Assembly: GCF_016859285.1 (NCBI RefSeq)
Contig: NC_053414.1
Span: forward strand, 11,863,517 to 11,927,516
Source: Xiphias gladius
Taxonomy: Eukaryota > Chordata > Actinopteri > Istiophoriformes > Xiphiidae
DNA: 64,000 bases
Direction of reading: 5' to 3'
In this document: piece after piece, positions 39,401-50,519 of the stretch
Layout of the letters: each line of letters begins with the position of its first letter
How positions within the stretch are numbered: the first letter of the stretch is position 1
Notes under the pieces: model-generated
Told to the model about the DNA's origin: nothing
The model's input: the letters and a program-made list of their open reading frames with translations, nothing else
Databases searched by the model: none
Made by a program: the position numbers and the translations under genes

Positions 39401-40494
39401 AAACCACCCAGCAAACCAACAAACAAACCAAGAAACAGACACGGGAGAAAAATTAAACTCCTTGGTGGAGGTAATAATTAAACTATTAAGTACATACGAA
39501 TTAATTACAGTATAAGTCTAACTCTTCCATTATGTACGTGCATACCTTCCCTTTATTGGGTTGAAAAAATTATGGATGTGGCTTTAAAAAAACAACTGAG
39601 TCAAAAACTCCTCACATGATTTATCACTTGAGTAGCACCGAGTATTTTTTGACGGTAAAGCCTCTAGATAAGGTTCAGTGGTGTCCTAAGTCAGCACAGG
39701 GCCACTGGCATGTGTACGACAGCCTGATTCCTCTGTTTATTTAAGGCAGCTACATCCCTGCTCCTCTTCTCACTAATCTCTCCACACGAAGAAGATAACG
39801 GCGTCTGGCTGATTAAACTTTCCCATCTATTTGCACACTCACTTACACCCCCCTTCCCCCTTTTCCCGTCTGTAATATTCCACTTTAACTCTGCGTATCA
39901 ACTTCATTGTTGCTGCATTTCATCATATCAACACAGAGACCTGTCACTCAGCAGCACAGTTATGAAAACAAGGTTAAGACTTCAATTAAACACATACAAA
40001 GATGGTGAAAACTGTACCTTGTATACAGTGATGGGTATATCAACGATAATGTAGATAAGGTCACCCAGTGCCAGGCTGGAAATCAGGGCATTTGGCCCAT
40101 TCCTCATGCACTTATTCCGGTATATAATCCTCAGCAGGGTGGCGTTGCCGACCAGGCCGACCACAAACACGAAAATGGAAATTGTGGTGTTGATGTACTT
40201 AAAATATTCATTAATATAAGTATTTTGGGAGCACATTGGAAGTTGTACTGGCCTCTTTACAACAGTTTCATTTTCAGAGCCAGATCCTGCAGCCTGTGCA
40301 TCAGCCCCTTGGGCCCCCAGGTGGAGGCCGGGCCCCATGCTTGGACTGCTGGTGCTGTAGAAAAATGGATACTGGCTCGTGGAGTGGATGAGAAAGCCTG
40401 GGTCCTTCTCCGCTTCAGCTCTGTTTATCTGGCACATTCCTCTGGCTGCCATACAGGCCATTAGCACCAACATATGCACAGCTGGGGTGCCCAT
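32406..40494 (-). CDS. ednra: Endothelin receptor type A, complete, 7 coding exons
   Basis: Exons in coding order: 40494-40018, 37907-37780, 36049-35851, 34262-34110, 33893-33760, 33359-33251, 32543-32406. They join in frame to 445 aa (human about 427). It is a class A GPCR for endothelin-1, coupled mainly to Gq, needed for neural-crest/jaw patterning and vascular tone. Visible: a signal peptide (about 1-21); a long ectodomain with sequon NET at 75-77; TM1 [16 protein letters not shown]177-C258 as the TM3-ECL2 disulfide pair; DRY at 201-203 split by an intron; CWFP (337-340); NPIILY (384-389); and a palmitoylation-type cluster CLCCWC (402-407). WPF after TM2 and SWSRVQG after DRY fit type A rather than B, from memory. 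An in-frame ATG lies 12 nt upstream (40506-40504), but in weaker context (T at -3) than this one (A at -3, G at +4). Teleosts often have two copies (ednraa, ednrab); I cannot assign which. Confidence 0.96.
32582..32878. repeat. Deleted copy of the long-TIR teleost element, in ednra 3' intron
   Basis: It begins tttaaaggaaaagctaaaca then ttttgggaaata, runs through agttagatgagaagacgaat and ccagcatctctaacac, and ends ttccaaaaatatcacactgt then tctttta. Both ends are inverted copies, with the middle missing relative to 30245-31228. It lies in the last ednra intron, just 5' (in transcript sense) of the final exon. Confidence 0.65.
33387..33425. repeat. (TTA)n-type microsatellite
   Basis: This is a run of TTA/TAT trinucleotides with one interruption, located in the ednra intron next to the acceptor side of the 33251-33359 exon. 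Confidence 0.85.
34263..35850 (-). other. ednra: ednra intron between coding exons 3 and 4
   Basis: This 1.6 kb intron has no coding exon. Stretches near 34430-34620 and 35140-35300 are non-repetitive and of mixed composition. Nothing more specific can be supported. Confidence 0.6.
36050..37779 (-). other. ednra: ednra intron between coding exons 2 and 3
   Basis: This 1.7 kb intron is AT-rich with scattered A/T homopolymers (37142-37163, 37498-37510). No exon, RNA gene or clear repeat was recognised. Confidence 0.6.
37908..40017 (-). other. ednra: ednra intron between coding exons 1 and 2
   Basis: This 2.1 kb intron contains the short repeat at 39212-39473. The remainder includes an AATAAT/TTATTA tract near 38885-38903. 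No coding sequence was found beyond the flanking exons. Confidence 0.6.
39212..39473. repeat. MITE with 'tacctccgccaagg'-type inverted ends
   Basis: The left end tacctccgtcgaggcag and the right end ctccttggtggaggta are inverted copies with a few mismatches. The interior carries ggatctgccccatttcactg, ggatcggcaccaaaatgtaa and gtgaaaattggttcagtact, as in a common fish repeat. It lies in the first ednra coding intron. Confidence 0.65.
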
Positions 40495-40551
40495 TATGAA
40501 GCACATTCAGTGATTTGATTTCACTGATTGAAATACTGTCCCAAGATATCA
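40495..40551 (-). other. ednra: ednra 5' UTR part of the first coding exon
   Basis: On the minus strand a pyrimidine-rich tract and ctcaccag at 40559-40552 form a good splice acceptor. The exon containing the start codon therefore begins at 40551, and at least one non-coding exon lies upstream, as in mammalian EDNRA. Confidence 0.65.
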
Positions 40552-41594
40552 CTGGTGAGAAAAGGAAAAAAAAGTAACAAGAGGAAGATTTGGTTATTTT
40601 TCAGACAACACACACAAAAAAATCCTGCAACTTCAACCGCTAACTCTGCATTTGGCTCCGCTTAAATCCAACCAAAGTGGAATATTATATGTCAGTTACA
40701 AGAAAGATTGACAGCATTACTGTCCCTTTCAGATGCTATGAGGAAGTTTACAACTTCTTCAGGACTTCAAAAAGGATTTTACCAAGGTGGCACAGATGGG
40801 AGATGCCAAGACTAGTTACAGTCAGACGGTAAGGATGAGGCATCAGCCGAGCGCATTGGGCAACTCTTTTGCTCTCACTCATTCCTGGAAGAAGGAGCAC
40901 TCGTTTATGTCTTTGTGTTAATAATATTGCAGCTAAACACCAAGGCTTTACGTCTGCTTCTGCTCTTTTGACAATGGGTCCCGTCTGTGGGTTTGCAACT
41001 GGCTGATTTCCTCAGTTTTGTATTCTCCCTCTAATTTAGAAAGGTTTTAAACATGTGGTTACAAAACAAGGGCTTTTTTCTAAATATGCAAGAAGTGCTG
41101 CAGGGCTGATTTCCCAGTAAAATGTGCAATGCAAGCATAAAGGTTAAAACAAAAATCCGATGAAGACTATACAAAAAACTAAATACACACTTATACCTTG
41201 GATTCCCTCTGAATCCTTTGGTTGTCTACTTAGTTTACTCTTATGAATATATAGATATCTTCACCTTTACTGCCTCTTAACAGGAAAAACAGCAAACTTC
41301 TGGACAAAATCAGAGTAACTCGTTCCACAAAACTCCTGGTAAAGAGCAAATAAAGTTTCAAACTGTCAGATCGATAGTGAAGCCCTTTTCATCATGTCAC
41401 CGTACAGGCAACTCTGATAGCCCAGAGTTCTTCCTGTTCAAAGTCCCAGCTGTCACCAAGTACACAAAGAACTATTTAGCAGCCAGCCCTTCAAGTAGCA
41501 TCACAGTTTAGCATCAGCATGACACTGCTGGGATCCGTGACAGCACGCAAACTGATCTATCCATAAATAATAAATACGTTTGGTTTTCACCTAC

Positions 41595-41760
41595 CGCTTC
41601 TAAAATGTCTGCCTGGCCCCCTTGGAAACTGTCAGGCAAACTTTCGGCTGAAGCCCCCAGACATCTGTATCACATCACATGAGTAATTAACGCACTATCA
41701 AAGCCGCACCGTATCCCACTTGGTTTGAGCAATGCACCCGTCTGCTCTGAGATGCCTTCG
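41595..41760 (-). promoter_or_regulatory. ednra: Candidate non-coding first exon/promoter of ednra
   Basis: A minus-strand donor-like gcg|gtaggtg sits at 41595/41594, about 1.04 kb upstream of the acceptor at 40552, and the sequence beyond it (to about 41760) is GC-richer than its surroundings. The exon's 5' limit cannot be seen. The call rests on splice-site pattern and distance only. Confidence 0.3.
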
Positions 41761-41820
41761 CATTATGGCTCAGAGTTTCCTGTTGAGAGTTTGCAGTATG
41801 TCTGAGTGTGCGTGCTCAAG

Positions 41821-41883
41821 TGTGTGTGCTTGTGTGTGTGTGTGTAGTTGTGTGCATCTCTGCATGTCTGTGTGTGTGTGTGT

Positions 41884-41917
<34 letters not shown>
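41821..41917. repeat. (TG)n microsatellite, interrupted
   Basis: TG runs are broken by ag, catctctgcatg and tacg. The longest pure block is 41886-41917. It reads as Cys-Val repeats on one strand, which is not coding. Confidence 0.95.
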
Positions 41918-41918
<1 letters not shown>

Positions 41919-42082
41919 AGAGCACCAGTGAGACACTTTGACTGGGTGGGATAGTAAATCTCCACCTCCCTTTGGTAACAGACTGGGCCCCCCTTTGGAA
42001 ACATCACCCCCCCTCTCTCCTCTCTCTCAGAGGCACCGCCTGCTGACAGTCATCTCCAAGGCACAGCAGCAGACACAGGCAC

Positions 42083-42111
42083 ACTCACATAAATACACAC
42101 ACACACACGCA

Positions 42112-42167
<56 letters not shown>

Positions 42168-42182
42168 GGCAGGGGCAGGGGC
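42083..42182. repeat. (CA)n microsatellite followed by (GGGGCA)3
   Basis: Interrupted CA repeats from 42083 give way to a pure CA run to about 42164, and then to three tandem ggggca units to about 42182. The CA block is the reverse complement in type of the TG block at 41821-41917, and both carry an acgtac interruption. Confidence 0.95.
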
Positions 42183-42199
42183 ATCTGGGATCCCAACGC

Positions 42200-45100
42200 C
42201 CCTCCAATCTGCCCCTTTCCTTAAAGCCCTCCCACCTTCTTCTTAAGTCTCTCTCTGGCACACATTATGTCTTGTATACATTACATGCAACTGTTTCCTC
42301 ACACGAAAGGCAGCAGAGATTAGATCGGAAGGAGGAAGGCGTGAGGCAGTCAGTGTCCATGTTGTGATGTTATGTCTCTTTCATTAGGGAGGGGGAAACT
42401 GAGACGGGAAATGGGAGCTAACCATCAGCCAGTCTTTCCTTTTACAGACTAACCAATGTGTGGGTGGCTGAACTACATCACACTTTCTTGCTTCAGATTC
42501 AGTGTTGTAATAAACCTTATACATCTGCAGTAAAAGGTGAACAATCACTGTGTGGTTAATAATAAGTTGGGGAATATATGGCTAAGTCTACATGAGCATT
42601 CCTTGTAATTACCAGTTATACAATATGATTAAAAAAATATGAAAACCTGGAAATTCCAATACATTTCCTGATGTTTCCTGCAAAAAGAAAGCAAACTTAA
42701 AAAACACAACACATCCCTAACAGAAAGTGCTCCGTGAGATGACTACATGCCTGAATGAGGAAGGAGGACAGGTCAATGTCAAGAGAGAAGAGTGCCTCTA
42801 CATCAGTGTCCATTATGGATTCCAAAATGGACCATTTATAATGATGTGCGCTAAGAGCAGGAAGAGGGCTATCGAAGTCACCACAGCCTGTCTTTCCCAC
42901 TGCCAAAGAGCTGACACAGCAACTGCTTAACGGGGGAAATCCACTCAATTAAAAAAAAAAAAAATTCAGACTCTATTCCTGCTATGCCTGGCAGAATTCA
43001 GTGCATATAAAACGATCAATTCTCTTCTGAATGCATCAAACACACAATAGATAAATAAACCTCCTCCAGTGAAATTAAGGTAGAACTAGAAGATGTATGG
43101 ACTTCTACAGGCACCCTAAACACCATTTTTCCTGTTGGGTACGCTGGTGTTACTTACCTTATCTTCGGTCAGTACTTCTCCTGTTTCTGGACATTGAGTA
43201 TATTTTTAAGTGTTGGCTTTGGGAAGTACAAAAATTAATGTACAGAGATGTAATGATGTCAACCAATGTTATTTCTTTGTTCATGAGAATATAATAGTAT
43301 CCATATTACAATAATGCAAATACATATCATTAGTAATGAGTAGATTTATGTACAAGACGCTGCAAAAATCAGATGTTGTTGATATTATTGATCACATAGA
43401 TAGTATATGATGAATACGATGAAGAAAGAGAAATGTGGGTAAAGGTTAGAACATGCAAAACAATAATTACATAAACCAGTAAAAATGACTTTTCCATTTT
43501 GCTGTGGGTTACAAAATTTGACGAAAGAATTTAAAAAATGTCTACATCTGTGTATAACATGCATCGAATACATATACACTTTATCAATACATCATAATTG
43601 CCCATAAAACAGTGCCATGCCTAGTGATTTTATTTAAACTTTGAGTGAAACTTCTATGCTTCTCCCTAGAAAGTACAGGTTCAGTGTTTATGGTTCATTT
43701 GCAGGTACTTTTCCTACAGTCAAATGTGACTTAATTGGGTAATGCCAATATTTACAGCCATTTAAAATTAAAAGGATCATGTTTTCTTTAATTGTAGTCA
43801 TGAATATATCATGGCTTCTGAATTAGTTATGGTCAGCAGTGGCGAATATTTAATTTATTGGAACGTGATTTGCTGACGGCATCTGATTTTCTTACCCCTA
43901 GTTTTTTTTTTTTTTTCCAAAGTCCCTTGATTGTTGGCAGCTTCTATGACATTTTAACTTTTGAGGGGGTAGTAGAGCCTTTGTTAGTAAATCCATTAAT
44001 ATATAAATGATGAAACCTTTACCTGCTCCCAGTTGCTTTGGCTTTCATGTTGTTGTTGTGTTGTTGTTTGGATCGTAATCAGGTATTAATGCCATTCTGT
44101 CTGAACTCAAAGATGGCAGGCTGCCTGGTAATTCATATGCTTGTTCTCTGATGGCATCTGTCGAAGTGTGCTCTCTGCATATTGGTACATACCCTATGGG
44201 AAATTTCAATCCAGCCCCAGACTGAGTGGGATGTAAGCAATTTCTTAACTGGGACACTTGCGCAAAAACAGAAAGAACAGAGAGGAAAAGATACAGGGAG
44301 AAAGAAGAAGAGAGGGAGAGGGAGAGAGAAAATAAGTTTTAGGCCAATTCTACTGTGACAAACAGTGACAGAGTGAAGAGGGTTCAGTATACTGCCTGGC
44401 TTTATTAATTTGGGACATATGGCTCACACAAATAAAAAAGTTACAGCATGAGAGAAAAAGAAATGTGAACCATGATGGCAGAATTTTCATGATAGCCTGA
44501 TTAGTGCCAGCACCTGACTTCATCTGAATTTAATCAATATAATTTTAACAGACTACTTGAAGTAGAAGGAGGGAAACTTTGTCAAAGCAGTGGTGATGAT
44601 ATCCGATGGAAAGAGCCTGTGGAGAAGTCGGTGTTCTTAAGAAGAATACAGTTGTTGTAAAGTTCCGGCAACTTTCTTTGGTATGGCCTCAAGCTATCTG
44701 AAGGTGTGTGCTTAATTGTAACTGACAGAAGATGTTATTTTTCTACAAGTTTAGGATTTGGGATACATTTTGAATAAGTTTGGGATAAATCTGCAGAAAC
44801 AGCTAATTTGGGGCTCTTGGAGCTCTGGGTTGATTATCTTTGGAACTGTTTTCCTCAAGAGCGTATGTTATAAAATATAAAGCATGACAACAGTCAAATT
44901 GTTTGCAGTTATTATTCGTCCTGTCTTTTCTCATTTCATTAGAGATCTGTGTTTTGCTTGACTTAGATTGGCCATTATGAGTCTTTTGCAAGTTATTTCA
45001 CTTGATCTCCCACCCTAGGAGCCAGAGTAACAGGAACAGCCTTGTTGATGTGCATCGTATTGATGTCAGAGCTCCTCTGTTTCGTATCAGAGAACTGCAT

Positions 45101-46155
45101 TCAGACAGCACCTTACAATTCCCAAACTCAATCGCTTCCAGAGGATGACTCAGTCTTACCGGCATCTGCGCACCAAACTGAAATCAGGGAGGAGTTAAGG
45201 CTGTGGATATGGTGGGAATGCGACTGCCAATTTGAACATCATCATGTCGAATACAAGGAACATTTGTAAGAGATTACAGTAATGTGGTGCCTGTTCATGA
45301 TTCTGCTCTGTGTAGTGTTGTTGTAACTGGCTAGCAGCATTAGCAAAATAGTTCCTATTGGGAAAACTAAAGAGGTTTTGGGAACTCCAGTGGTGGCTTT
45401 GCATGATGCAAACACAGAGGAGGAAAAATAAAAGTTTGGGCCACTACTGAGCCTGGAGGTTTGCTCACCAAATATTGATTAAATAGGTAAAAAAGGTGCG
45501 AGACAGAAATTTGCTAATAATGGTTGTCGGGATACAATGCCATCTAGAGTCTCTGGAGTCTCTTTGGGGCTACAATAACATTATTCGTAGGAGAGACAAT
45601 TGTCAAGGAGCTTGTGCTTAAAGGCAAACAAACTGTAACTTGATGTAGCTATAGCCTCTCAGAACTTGATGTGAAATATCATATGTTTAGCTGTGATAAA
45701 ACTTTGTGATGTCAGTACAATATGGCTCATATCAGTTGGACAGCCCACGCCAAACAACAGTTATTTCTAAACAGTTCCACATTTTTATCCACTTTCGCCA
45801 GATGTACCAAGTCAACCATGCATCGGCTTTTGCAGCCCAACCTTTATCTGCTCAGATTTTGCACTGCCGATAAAAGCTCAGATCTACTGTACTCAAACTA
45901 GAGGCCCACTGTATTTTCATGCACTGACACAATTACAGCATTTCATTTATAAGTAGTAGGCTCCTTTCTTAAAATGAATGTTAGCAGGTAATAATTTGCA
46001 TATCCATTTAGTATTTTGCTGATGCACTGATAAATAAAAAATACATTCATTCAAGGATGGATTTGGCTTATGTAAAAATGCTGTAGTTTTATATAAACTT
46101 AATTCCTAGAAGAAATAGTATACAGTATTCAGGAAGGCAGGCTATAGTGCTCCTG
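42200..46155. other. ednra upstream flank, no gene seen
   Basis: This contains a purine-rich tract at about 44278-44335, A/T homopolymers (42951-42964, 43902-43917) and short unconnected open frames. I recognise no exon, RNA gene or mobile element. Confidence 0.55.
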
Positions 46156-46718
46156 TTAAAGGATTACTGTTAGATTTTGGGAAATATGGTTGTTCGGTTT
46201 TTTACTGTGAAGTAGATGAGAATGTTGATACTGGTGTCATCTGTACCATCTGTGCAGCCTAACATTAGCTTAACACAAACACTGGAAACAGGAGGAAACC
46301 TTTGGCCAAATTCGATCTGTCAAAGTTGTCGACAGAGTTGTGTTGCCACGTTTTATCTTGTGTATTCAACACGTGGAAATAGAAATCAGTACGTTGTGGT
46401 GTAATTAGCACTTTGCTTACTAGAGCTATTTACTGTCCGGTAACAGTGACTGCACAATGACTTTTAGATAGTCAGACCGGCCGACTCTTTGAAGTATTAG
46501 TGTCTAGTTTGATGGTTAACAAGACACAGCATTGGAAGGCGTAGTTTTTCCTGTTTTGGTGGAGGGTGGCAGCTGTTTACCCCTGCTCCCATTCTTTGTA
46601 CCAGGCTAGCCTAAAAGGGATCTGGACCAAGGGAGGGAGACGAAATTGATTGTCGATCTTTTCATCTAAGTTAGCAAGCAAGCATGTTTCCCAAAATGTT
46701 CAGAGAACTCTTTGAAAT
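46156..46718. repeat. Copy of the long-TIR teleost element
   Basis: It starts ttaaaggattactgttagat then tttgggaaatatgg and ends ttttcatctaagttagcaag then ttcccaaaatgttcag, the inverted counterpart. Internal tagcttaacacaaacactgg then aaacagg matches the family. It is diverged, with insertions. Confidence 0.6.
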
Positions 46719-46719
46719 T

Positions 46720-48203
46720 AATGTTACCAGGTAGTTTTGTTGTAGCTAACCTACTTTACAGCTATAGCTAATGCAGAATTAACCTAAGTGGCCCAACAAT
46801 TAAGTGACACTGTGGGAAGGAAACGGTTCATTAAAGTGACGATAGTGTGTTATATTGCACAGCAGCAACACAATGATATCAATTTATAACTGTAAAGTGA
46901 GAAGCTGTCTTCCAGGAGGACAAGGATTTTAGATCCAATTTGTACTAAGCCAACTCCTATTGCTTTGCTATTAATTTTCAAAACGGTTGCCATAGCATAC
47001 AATGCTTGTAGTTTACATATGCTTAACACAGAGCTCTTAGATGACAGGGAAACTGATAGTGGAGTCAGTTACAGCCTAGGACGCATTCCTGCTTACAATC
47101 TGGCTCTTGTCAGACAGCCCAAAACGTGCTGATAAACGCAAGAGTCCTAGCCCATCGCACTTTGCTTTCCCCTATCAGATAGCTCATGAGTGCTTGCTCA
47201 AAATGTCTGCGACATAATTATAAGTCCATGTATGTCAGACAAGCAAACGGGTCTGTTTTGAAGTACAAAAATCAGATATTAGACGTGTTGTGCTGCAGTA
47301 ATTTTTAAACATAGTTATCTTTGGGTATATTCGGTGCAAACTTCTAATTAGTATGAAGCTGTTGTGTTGTAAGGCTCATGAAAAGATATACACTGCCATT
47401 AAAGCTGCGATCAACACTTTGTCTTTACTTCATGTGGGCTACATTGGAAAAACATCTGTGGACAATCTGAACTTGGCATGCTATTTGTAAATACAGCTGT
47501 AAAGACCATGCGGCCAACGTGAACTGAAGGTAATTTCCAAACTGAACTCAATCAAGAGAGACTGATGGAGTTTCCTTGTTGAACTTCCAGGTGCTGCTCA
47601 GTTCAAACGTGTTTCCTGATAAAGAGCTGATATGAGATGACAATTTAAATGTACTGTGGTTCACCTTATAACTGCATCCGTCTGCTCGGTCAGTGCTGAG
47701 ACTGAGAGATTCACAAAAAGCATTCTTTCTTTCGTAATCACTGTCTAGTAAATGTATATTCATGTACCATGTGGTGGTAGTCTGTCAAGAGGTGCTCCCT
47801 TGTCCACCAACCCCTTGCATGCTTTCCCCCTAATCTGTTCCCAACTGTCCATCATATCCAGTTGCTATTTCAACTGCACCAACCTCTTGCCTTGCCCCCC
47901 TGCTCTGTCCAGAACACTTAATCCCGCCATTTATTTCCCTTGATTGCAGGCAGCGTTCTGTTTTGATGCAGGGCACTGGGCCCATTTGTATTCCTCTGTC
48001 AGGCTGCCGTGCAGAAATTTTGAAGAAGATGCCTTTTCCCTTATATGAAGACTTTACGTTTCTGATGGATTTACGTGTGAAAGTCAAGGTTGCGTTCTGG
48101 TGAAAACCATTATAAATATTAGTTTAATATAAAATATGCAGCTACATGGGGCCTCATTCAGAACAAATCCTATTTTTGCTTCATGACTATATGGCAATAT
48201 ACA
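46720..48203. other. Intergenic, no gene seen
   Basis: This is non-repetitive DNA. The part at about 47040-47220 is of mixed composition with several short conserved-looking words (gctcatgagtgcttgctc, gacataattataag). No reading frame can be supported as a gene. Confidence 0.5.
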
Positions 48204-48500
48204 GTACATTCTGTGGCCACTTTATTAGGTACAATGCAATTCAATTCAACAGCTCTCCCATAAATTCTACCGTTAAAAAGTCTACAATGTTCCGTTTTCT
48301 TGACATTTTATGAAATGTGTATATTCAATTATATGTTTATTGCTAACATCATATTTTAAAAAAAGAGGGCAGAATATTAGGAACACCTCTGAATATAATG
48401 CAGCCACCACTGACCTTTGAGAGTGTCAACTGAACATTATAGGCATCATAAAAGTAGAGTTTAAAGCTGGACAGTTGTATTGGATGTAGTGTAGATTACT
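48204..48500. repeat. Teleost 'ggccactttattaggtaca' repeat
   Basis: It begins cattctgtggccactttatt then aggtaca, then acagctctcccataaattct, later aggaacacctctgaatataa and gagagtgtcaactgaacat. These are the characteristic words of a common fish DNA-transposon-derived repeat, recalled from memory. Confidence 0.6.
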
Positions 48501-48983
48501 GTTATAAGGTTTTCAAATAATAAAATGTAAAAATCAGTTTAAAACTCACGAGGCAGAACTGACATTAACGATTAACTATAAAACCTGCAAATATGCTCTG
48601 GGTTGAAGATTTGCCGTATGACAGCTGCATTAGTTAATGAAATATAATAATGAGCTACAACTGCCAGAAAATAGTGACACTATAGTCCCACCATACTCAA
48701 GGGTAATCAAGCTTCTATTTTTGTTTTGTGATGGGTTAATAAGGTCATTCAAACAAAGTTTATTTTTAACACATGCACACATACATGCTTTTTGTATGGG
48801 TTGCACCTGTCAGACTAGCCAGGCAATGTATACACACTGTTGAAGTTATAGTGTATATTTGCAAGGTTATTGTGACGCAAAGGAGCAAATTAAAATTAAA
48901 AAATTAAAATTCTGTTTTTTATCTTCACACTGGGATAAAGGCTGGCAATATTCTATATGTATTGTATTTTCAACAATATCTAC

Positions 48984-49015
48984 ATCTATCTATCTATATA
49001 TATAGATAGATAGAT
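48984..49015. repeat. Perfect 32-bp palindrome of ATCT/AGAT units
   Basis: ATCT tetranucleotides run into a TATATATA centre and then AGAT tetranucleotides, giving an exactly self-complementary 32-bp block centred between 48999 and 49000. It is a microsatellite junction and not a known functional site. Confidence 0.9.
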
Positions 49016-49839
49016 AGATATATATCTTTATCTTCAGCAGGAACCAGTGGGCCTGAGTGCTATAGACTGGATAGAGAAATCAGACAGCACTGAATGATGT
49101 GGTAAAACCCTTTAAGGCTGCTGAACTTTAGCACAGATAACACATATTCATCACCATTTTTTAATTAAAAACACCCGAGATGAATACAGGGACTGTTTTG
49201 TGATTATAATCAGTGTTTCTAAATGTTTATTGACATCTCATGTCATCACGTTGTCAAACAGCTGCAGTGCTACCAACTGTGGTTGTAGGCCACTTATGCA
49301 TGATATAGTACATTACTTTCTCTGGTCGTATTGTGTTTATCGTCTGTGTTGATTAACAGACTACAGGGATTTCCTGGCATCATCTGGCCCTTCATACTGT
49401 ATGGCCCTCTGAGTTTTATTCCTCCAGCAGCAGCAGCAGCTCCTAAGACCTTATCATTCTCTCTTGCGTGTCTGAGTAAGGGACACAGAGAGGGGATGTC
49501 AAAGGTTAAAGGGGAGAAGACTGACACCATCTGGTAGAGATTGTGTCCCTGACGAGAGGCTGAGATATCATACGTGATGTGTCTTGAATGTGTATTAGTC
49601 TGTTTGTGGTCTGGGTATCTACAGAGCACCTTGTAATGTTGTTTTTTTATTCTGATCGTTCATAAAGGCCTGTGCTAAGAGAAGTTGTATTTAGCTGTAA
49701 CCATTTACACACACTGACTTAAACAAAATGACATCTTCTTAATACCCCACGGTTTATTGAGTAAAAAACAGTTCACCATAAATCTATAACACAAAAAAAA
49801 ATAAAATAAAAGACAATACCTTTGATGCCCTTATGTGTT

Positions 49840-50060
49840 ATCATACATGGATAATCACACTGATTAGCTGTGATGGCTGTGATTCATGGGATATGCATAT
49901 TTAAGCACCACTCAAATCAGTTAGCCTCAAGCACCAAACTGACCTTTGACTCTCGTAATGGGGCCCTTATTTGGCCCTGAGGGTCAAAGGATACTTAGAG
50001 GCCCACCTGTGTAGACAATTAAAACCAGGAAGCTTGTTTTCAAACTGAAACACAAAACCG
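49840..50060. promoter_or_regulatory. Possible enhancer-like stretch with two DR1-type sites
   Basis: It contains an atatgcatat octamer-like word near 49891-49900, TGACCTTTGACTC at 49940-49952 and GGGTCAAAGGATA at 49981-49993. The last two resemble nuclear-receptor DR1 sites in opposite orientations. The call is inference only. Confidence 0.25.
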
Positions 50061-50519
50061 AAAAGGCCACTTTAACATGCAGAAGCAGTTGACGGGCACG
50101 ATATTTATTATATATTTATATGACTTTGTGGTAATCCTGTACAATATGGCATACGTTTAAAGGTTTTAATTGTCTCTTCGCTCGCTGAGTTATAGGTTAT
50201 TGAATCATTTATGCTTTACAGATGTGCAATTTTTTGTTTGGGGTTTTTCCAGTTTTCAATAACTTATAAAGTGTTAGAACATAACACTTAATTAATAATG
50301 GGTTGTACTGTATGTTTTCTATGTTGCAATAAACCATCAAGACTGCAGTTGTAACTTGTAGTAAGTCATTAAGAAAAATGTTTTGATCTAGATGATGTAC
50401 ATTTAAAGCAATATTAATACATTTTTTAGATCTAGATCTTTAGTTGCTTAATAGTCTGCTATGTTCACCAGCTGGTGGCTAACTTTGTCTGCAGTTTGGT
50501 ACTGGGAAGGTTGTGTTCA

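Noticed and set aside
42083..42182. Regular spaced repeats that might suggest a CRISPR array
   Set aside because: They are a CA microsatellite with a short GGGGCA run. There are no unique spacers, and the host is a vertebrate.
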